The position numbers and the translations under genes were made by a program. DNA of 64,000 nt from Streptomyces sp. CCM_MD2014 (GTDB lineage Bacteria; Actinomycetota; Actinomycetes; Streptomycetales; Streptomycetaceae). The stretch is from the NCBI RefSeq assembly GCF_000772045.1, contig NZ_CP009754.1:5580001-5644000 (forward strand), read 5' to 3'. Under the pieces are notes generated by a model, which searched no databases, was not told where the DNA came from, and saw only the letters and a program-made list of their open reading frames with translations. Of the stretch, positions 60,943 through 64,000 are shown in pieces. Numbering within the stretch: the stretch's first letter is position 1; every line of letters starts with the position of its first letter.

Positions 60943-62099
60943 CCCTCCACCTCCCGAACCCCGACGGCACCCTGCGCGCCTACGAGCCGCGCACCGAGCC
61001 CATGACCGTCCCCGGGGGAAGCGCTTTCACCTCCCGTACGGTCTTCTCTGCCGCGCACGTCGTCGCCGACCCGTTCGCGGACACCACCCCCGACGGGCCC
61101 GCCGCCGTCGACTGGGACGCCACCCTCGCCTTCCGCCGCCACCTGTGGTCGCACGGGCTCGGCGTCGCCGAGGCGATGGACACCGCCCAGCGCGGCATGG
61201 GCCTGGACTGGGCCACGGCGGCCGAACTGATCCGCCGCTCCGCCGCCGAGGCGAAGCAGGCGGGCGGCCGCATCGCCTGCGGCGTGGGCACGGACCAGTT
61301 GGCCGCGACGGCCGCCACCACCCCCGCGCAGGTCCGGACGGCCTACGAGGAACAGCTCGCGGTGGTGGAGGAGTCGGGCGCCCAGGCCATCCTCATGGCC
61401 TCCCGCGCCCTCGCCGCCTGCGCGCAGGGCCCGGACGACTACCTGGACGTCTACGGCCACCTCCTGCGCCAGGCCACCGAACCGGTGATCCTGCACTGGC
61501 TGGGCCCGATGTTCGACCCGGCCCTGGAGGGCTACTGGGGCTCGTCCGACCTGGACGCGGCGACGGACACCTTCCTGGAGGTCATCGCCGCCCACCCGGA
61601 CAAGGTCGACGGCATCAAGGTCTCCCTCCTGGACGCCCGGCGCGAGGTCGACCTGCGCCGCCGCCTCCCGCAGGGCGTGCGCTGCTACACCGGCGACGAC
61701 TTCCACTACCCCGAGCTGATCGCCGGTGACGACCAGGGTTTCAGCCACGCCCTGCTCGGCATCTTCGACCCGCTGGGCCCGCTGGCGGCGCAGGCGGTCC
61801 GGGTCCTCGACACCGGGGACACGGAGGGCTTCCGCGCCCTGCTCGACCCCACCGTCGAACTCTCCCGCCACCTCTTCCAGGCGCCCACCCGCTACTACAA
61901 GACGGGCGTGGTCTTCCTCGCCTGGCTGTCCGGCCACCAGAGCCACTTCACGATGGTCGGCGGCCTCCAGTCGGCCCGCTCCCTGCCGCACTTCGCCCGC
62001 GCCTACGAACTCGCCGACGGCCTCGGCCTGTTCCCGGACCCGAAGCTCGCCCAGGAGCGCATGCGCAACCTGCTGAGCCTGTACGGAGTGAACCAGTGA
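60939..62099 (+). CDS. DUF993 family (dihydrodipicolinate synthase/aldolase-like) protein
   Basis: This 386-residue protein of the DUF993 family has a predicted class I aldolase-like barrel. Segments include VDWDATLAFRRHLWSHGLGVAEAMDTAQRGMGLDW, ARGGRIACGVGTDQL-like IACGVGTDQLAATAA, PVILHWLGPMFDPALEGYWGSSDLDAATDTFLEVIAAHPDKVDGIKVSLLDARREVDLRRRLPQGVRCYTGDDFHYPELIAGD, with Lys in DGIKVSLLD a candidate Schiff-base residue. GTG 60939 overlaps the previous stop and its own stop overlaps the next start. A LacI-type core AAGCGCTT lies inside the reading frame at 61019-61026. Reaction unknown; cleavage of a keto-sugar acid is a reasonable guess. Confidence 0.82.
   Translation: MTLHLPNPDGTLRAYEPRTEPMTVPGGSAFTSRTVFSAAHVVADPFADTTPDGPAAVDWDATLAFRRHLWSHGLGVAEAMDTAQRGMGLDWATAAELIRRSAAEAKQAGGRIACGVGTDQLAATAATTPAQVRTAYEEQLAVVEESGAQAILMASRALAACAQGPDDYLDVYGHLLRQATEPVILHWLGPMFDPALEGYWGSSDLDAATDTFLEVIAAHPDKVDGIKVSLLDARREVDLRRRLPQGVRCYTGDDFHYPELIAGDDQGFSHALLGIFDPLGPLAAQAVRVLDTGDTEGFRALLDPTVELSRHLFQAPTRYYKTGVVFLAWLSGHQSHFTMVGGLQSARSLPHFARAYELADGLGLFPDPKLAQERMRNLLSLYGVNQ
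61017..61028. promoter_or_regulatory. LacI-type operator core inside the DUF993 gene
   Basis: GGAAGCGCTTTC lies about 80 bp inside the DUF993 coding region. It is a near-perfect palindrome (5 of 6 pairs) with the same AAGCGCTT core as the promoter site. It could be a second roadblock operator for the divergent LacI protein, or chance. Confidence 0.4.
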
Positions 62100-62932
62100 G
62101 CGATCCCGGCCTGACCCGCTTCAGCATCAACCAGATGACGGTCAAGCAGCTCTCGCTGCCCGAACTCACCACCGCCTGCGGTGACCTGGGCATCGGCAAC
62201 GTCGGCCTGTGGCGCGAGCCGGTCCAGGCCTACGGCGTCGAGGCGGCCGCCAAGCTGGTCCGCGACGCGGGCCTCACCGTCACCACCCTGTGCCGCGGCG
62301 GCTTCCTCACCGCCATCGACCCGGCGGAGCGCGCGAGGGCGCTGGCAGACAACCGCCGTGCCGTCGACGAGGCCGCCACCCTCGGCACCGACACCCTGGT
62401 CCTGGTCTCCGGCGGCCTCCCCGCCGGCAGCAAGGACCTGAACGCGGCCCGCGAACGCATCGCGGAGGCCCTCTCCGAACTGGCGCCGTACGCCGAACAG
62501 CACGGCGTGCGCCTCGCCATCGAGCCGCTCCACCCGATGTACGCCGCCGACCGCTGCGTGGTCTCCACCCTCACCCAGGCCCTGGACCTCGCCGAACGCT
62601 TCCCGGCCCACCAGGTCGGCGTCACCGTCGACACGTACCACATCTGGTGGGACGACCGGGCCCCGGCGCAGATCGCCCGGGCCGGCGCGGGCGGCCGCAT
62701 CCACACCTTCCAGCTCGCCGACTGGACCACCCCGCTCCCCGAGGGCGTCCTCAACGGCCGCGGCCAGATCGGCGACGGCGCGATCGACATGCGGGAGTGG
62801 AAGGCGTACGTCGAGGCGGCCGGGTACAGCGGCGCCATCGAGGTCGAACTCTTCAACGACGCCCTGTGGGCCCGCGACGGACGGGAGGTGCTGGCCGAGA
62901 CGGCGGCCCGGTTCGCCGAACACGCGGCATAG
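62096..62932 (+). CDS. sugar phosphate isomerase/epimerase
   Basis: This 278-residue xylose-isomerase-like barrel starts at GTG 62096 in overlap with the DUF993 stop. Motifs are FSINQMTVKQLSLPELTTACGDLGIGNVGLWREPVQAYG, VRLAIEPLHPMYAADRCVVSTLTQALDLAERFP, VGVTVDTYHIWWDDRA, IHTFQLADWTTPLPEGVLNGRGQIGDGAIDMREW, and AIEVELFNDALWARDG, with the conserved Glu/Asp/His metal ligands. It is the third enzyme of the operon and a distant paralogue of the isomerase at 57553-58353. Confidence 0.88.
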   Translation: MSDPGLTRFSINQMTVKQLSLPELTTACGDLGIGNVGLWREPVQAYGVEAAAKLVRDAGLTVTTLCRGGFLTAIDPAERARALADNRRAVDEAATLGTDTLVLVSGGLPAGSKDLNAARERIAEALSELAPYAEQHGVRLAIEPLHPMYAADRCVVSTLTQALDLAERFPAHQVGVTVDTYHIWWDDRAPAQIARAGAGGRIHTFQLADWTTPLPEGVLNGRGQIGDGAIDMREWKAYVEAAGYSGAIEVELFNDALWARDGREVLAETAARFAEHAA

Positions 62933-62971
62933 CGCCGCGCGGGACGCGCACGGGGTCGGTACGGCCCGGCC

Positions 62972-63670
62972 TCAGAAGGCTGTGTCTGGCTGGGGGCCGG
63001 GCCCGTACTCGGCGCGTGGCGTGCCGAGGCGCTCAGCCACCAGCGCCAGCCACCCGTCGGTGCCGTACGGTGCCGGCGGGTCGACCTCCATGCCCAGTTC
63101 CGCTACCGCGAGCGCGTAACCGGACTCGTCCAGACCGAGGGCGAACAGCTCGTGCAGTTCACCGACGAGACGCGCCACGAGATACGGGTCGGTGGAGGAC
63201 CGGTAGTCCTCCACCGCCTCGTCATGGTTGGCGAACTCGTCCGGCATGTCCTGTGAGAACCAACCGGCCAGGAACTGCCCGGTCTCGGGGAACCGGGCGT
63301 GCCACTCCCAATGAGTCGCGGGCAGCGACGGGGGCGGCACATCACCCTCCTCGATGCTGCGTCTGACGTGGTCGGCAAGGCAGCGCAGCCACTGCTGGAC
63401 CTCACCGCCGGCCAGACCTACATCCGGGACCGCGTGGAGCTCTCCGAGTTTCAGCCGCAGCCGGCCTGGTGGGTGATCTGCGTACTCGCGAAGCTGCTGC
63501 TCGGCGATCGCCAGTGCCCACGGCCGGGTATGCCAGGTGTGACGAAGGTACGCGGTCAAGGCCTGGCCGGCCCGGTCCGGGGTGTCGTCGGCTGGTTGCC
63601 CGGTGTAAGCCCGGAGAACCTGCTCTAGTTCGCCGTAGCGGCGGTCGTGATCGATAGGGCTCAGAGGCAT
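62972..63670 (-). CDS. CdiI-type immunity protein
   Basis: This 232-residue soluble protein starts at ATG 63670 with GGAGG upstream. The C-terminal half (about 140-230; FPETGQFLAGWFSQDMPDEFANHDEAVEDYRSSTDPYLVARLVGELHELFALGLDESGYALAVAELGMEVDPPAPYGTDGWLALVAERL) matches the pattern of the CdiI_2 immunity family, whose members start with an FxQDW-like motif and end with a WL helix. The N-terminal half (YGELEQVLRAYTGQPADDTPDRAGQALTAYLRHTWHTRPWALAIAEQQLREY) is a helical extension. It follows the RNase A-like toxin ORF by 10 bp on the same strand, the normal toxin-then-immunity order. Confidence 0.82.
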   Translation of the reverse strand: MPLSPIDHDRRYGELEQVLRAYTGQPADDTPDRAGQALTAYLRHTWHTRPWALAIAEQQLREYADHPPGRLRLKLGELHAVPDVGLAGGEVQQWLRCLADHVRRSIEEGDVPPPSLPATHWEWHARFPETGQFLAGWFSQDMPDEFANHDEAVEDYRSSTDPYLVARLVGELHELFALGLDESGYALAVAELGMEVDPPAPYGTDGWLALVAERLGTPRAEYGPGPQPDTAF

Positions 63671-63680
63671 GGCAGGCCTC

Positions 63681-64000
63681 CTACAAGTAGACGGGGAAGG
63701 TTGCGTGGACGGTGAATCCGTGCGGGCGCGTGGGCTCCCGTCTGAGGATGACCCGGGCCGCCCGTACGTCGACGGAACCACGCCCCGCGAGCATCATGGC
63801 CTGCAGCAGAACGCGTCCCACCGGTTCGCTGCGAGTCGGCCAGGACGCCTCGATGGTCAGGCGTGACCGAGTGGACTGGGCCAGCCAACGGTGGATGACC
63901 TGCTCGTTGGCGTTCACGACCTGCTGGGTGGCCCACTGGGCGGTCTCGTGATCGGGGTAGGTGGCGGATCGGCTGCGCAAGGTCGTGTCCCTTCAGTCTT
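63681..64000 (-). CDS. RNase A-like toxin C-terminal domain (partial, probable frameshift near the window edge)
   Basis: The frame ending at 63681 encodes RSRSATYPDHETAQWATQQVVNANEQVIHRWLAQ, then RLTIEASW, VGRVLLQAMMLAGRGSVDVRAARVILRREP and GFTVHATFPVYL. This matches the bacterial RNase A-like (CdiA-CT) toxin pattern, including the invariant-type F/YPD..TAQ start and the ATFP end. The open frame runs back to a TGA at 63995-63993. Just beyond it, shifting by one base restores RLRDTTLRSRSATYPD, the residues expected immediately upstream in the family, so a one-base insertion in GAAGGG is likely. TTG 63980 with GAAGGGA about nine bases upstream could otherwise start a stand-alone 99-residue product. 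The rest of the toxin lies beyond the window. Confidence 0.75.

Overview
The window is high-GC actinobacterial DNA and almost certainly Streptomyces. It carries an adpA (bldH) gene with an in-frame TTA codon next to ornA, a desferrioxamine cluster (desABCD) with a separate desE, and a cebR-cebEFG-bglC cello-oligosaccharide locus. As I remember the S. coelicolor map, the gene order follows roughly SCO2803 down to SCO2752 without large breaks. That comparison is from memory, not from an alignment. The two ends and the stretch around 52-53 kb look the most strain-specific.

Layout. 1-4063: the 3' end of an unidentified gene with a short tandem repeat at its stop, a spermidine-synthase-like protein, a small membrane protein and an OmpR-type two-component pair. 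4245-12106: a secreted GH18 chitinase with a CBM2 module, then the cellobiose/cellotriose locus (bglC, cebG, cebF, cebE on minus, cebR on plus) with two CebR boxes. 12214-17725: tRNA-His, ornA, adpA with a long leader, a small membrane protein, a universal stress protein and glmS. 17759-20714: two small or uncharacterised proteins and a secreted GH20 hexosaminidase with a DasR-like site.

20775-27912: desferrioxamine biosynthesis (desA to desD, overlapping genes) and uptake (desE plus a siderophore-interacting reductase), each with an iron box. The reductase gene is broken by a one-base frameshift. 28042-36713: a leucine/isovalerate operon (methylcrotonyl-CoA carboxylase, HMG-CoA lyase, acyl-CoA dehydrogenase) divergent from a TetR gene, with two operator-like palindromes between them, then a second acyl-CoA dehydrogenase and a thioesterase. 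36719-41383: cation efflux, a predicted phosphatase, and agmatinase coupled to a thiamine-diphosphate enzyme. 41513-51313: mostly exported products, namely a repeat-rich surface protein with a class F sortase, an endonuclease I, a phytase-like esterase, a fused ABC exporter, a small cysteine protein and an S28-like peptidase.

51355-54699: a lipoprotein, a 31-unit repeat array of about 730 bp, and a secreted GH3 N-acetylglucosaminidase. 54892-57569: a divergent LysR/EamA pair and a GNAT acetyltransferase. 57553-62932: a LacI-controlled sugar locus with an oxidoreductase, a DUF993 aldolase-like protein and two sugar isomerases. 62972-64000: a CdiI-type immunity gene beside an RNase A-like toxin domain that appears to be frameshifted close to the window edge.

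Taken together the region handles scavenging of cellulose- and chitin-derived sugars, iron uptake, branched-chain acyl-CoA catabolism and the master developmental regulator AdpA. The least explained parts are the repeat array at 52.1-52.9 kb, the toxin-immunity module at the right edge, the DUF993 sugar operon, and the sortase F pair with a non-LPXTG substrate.
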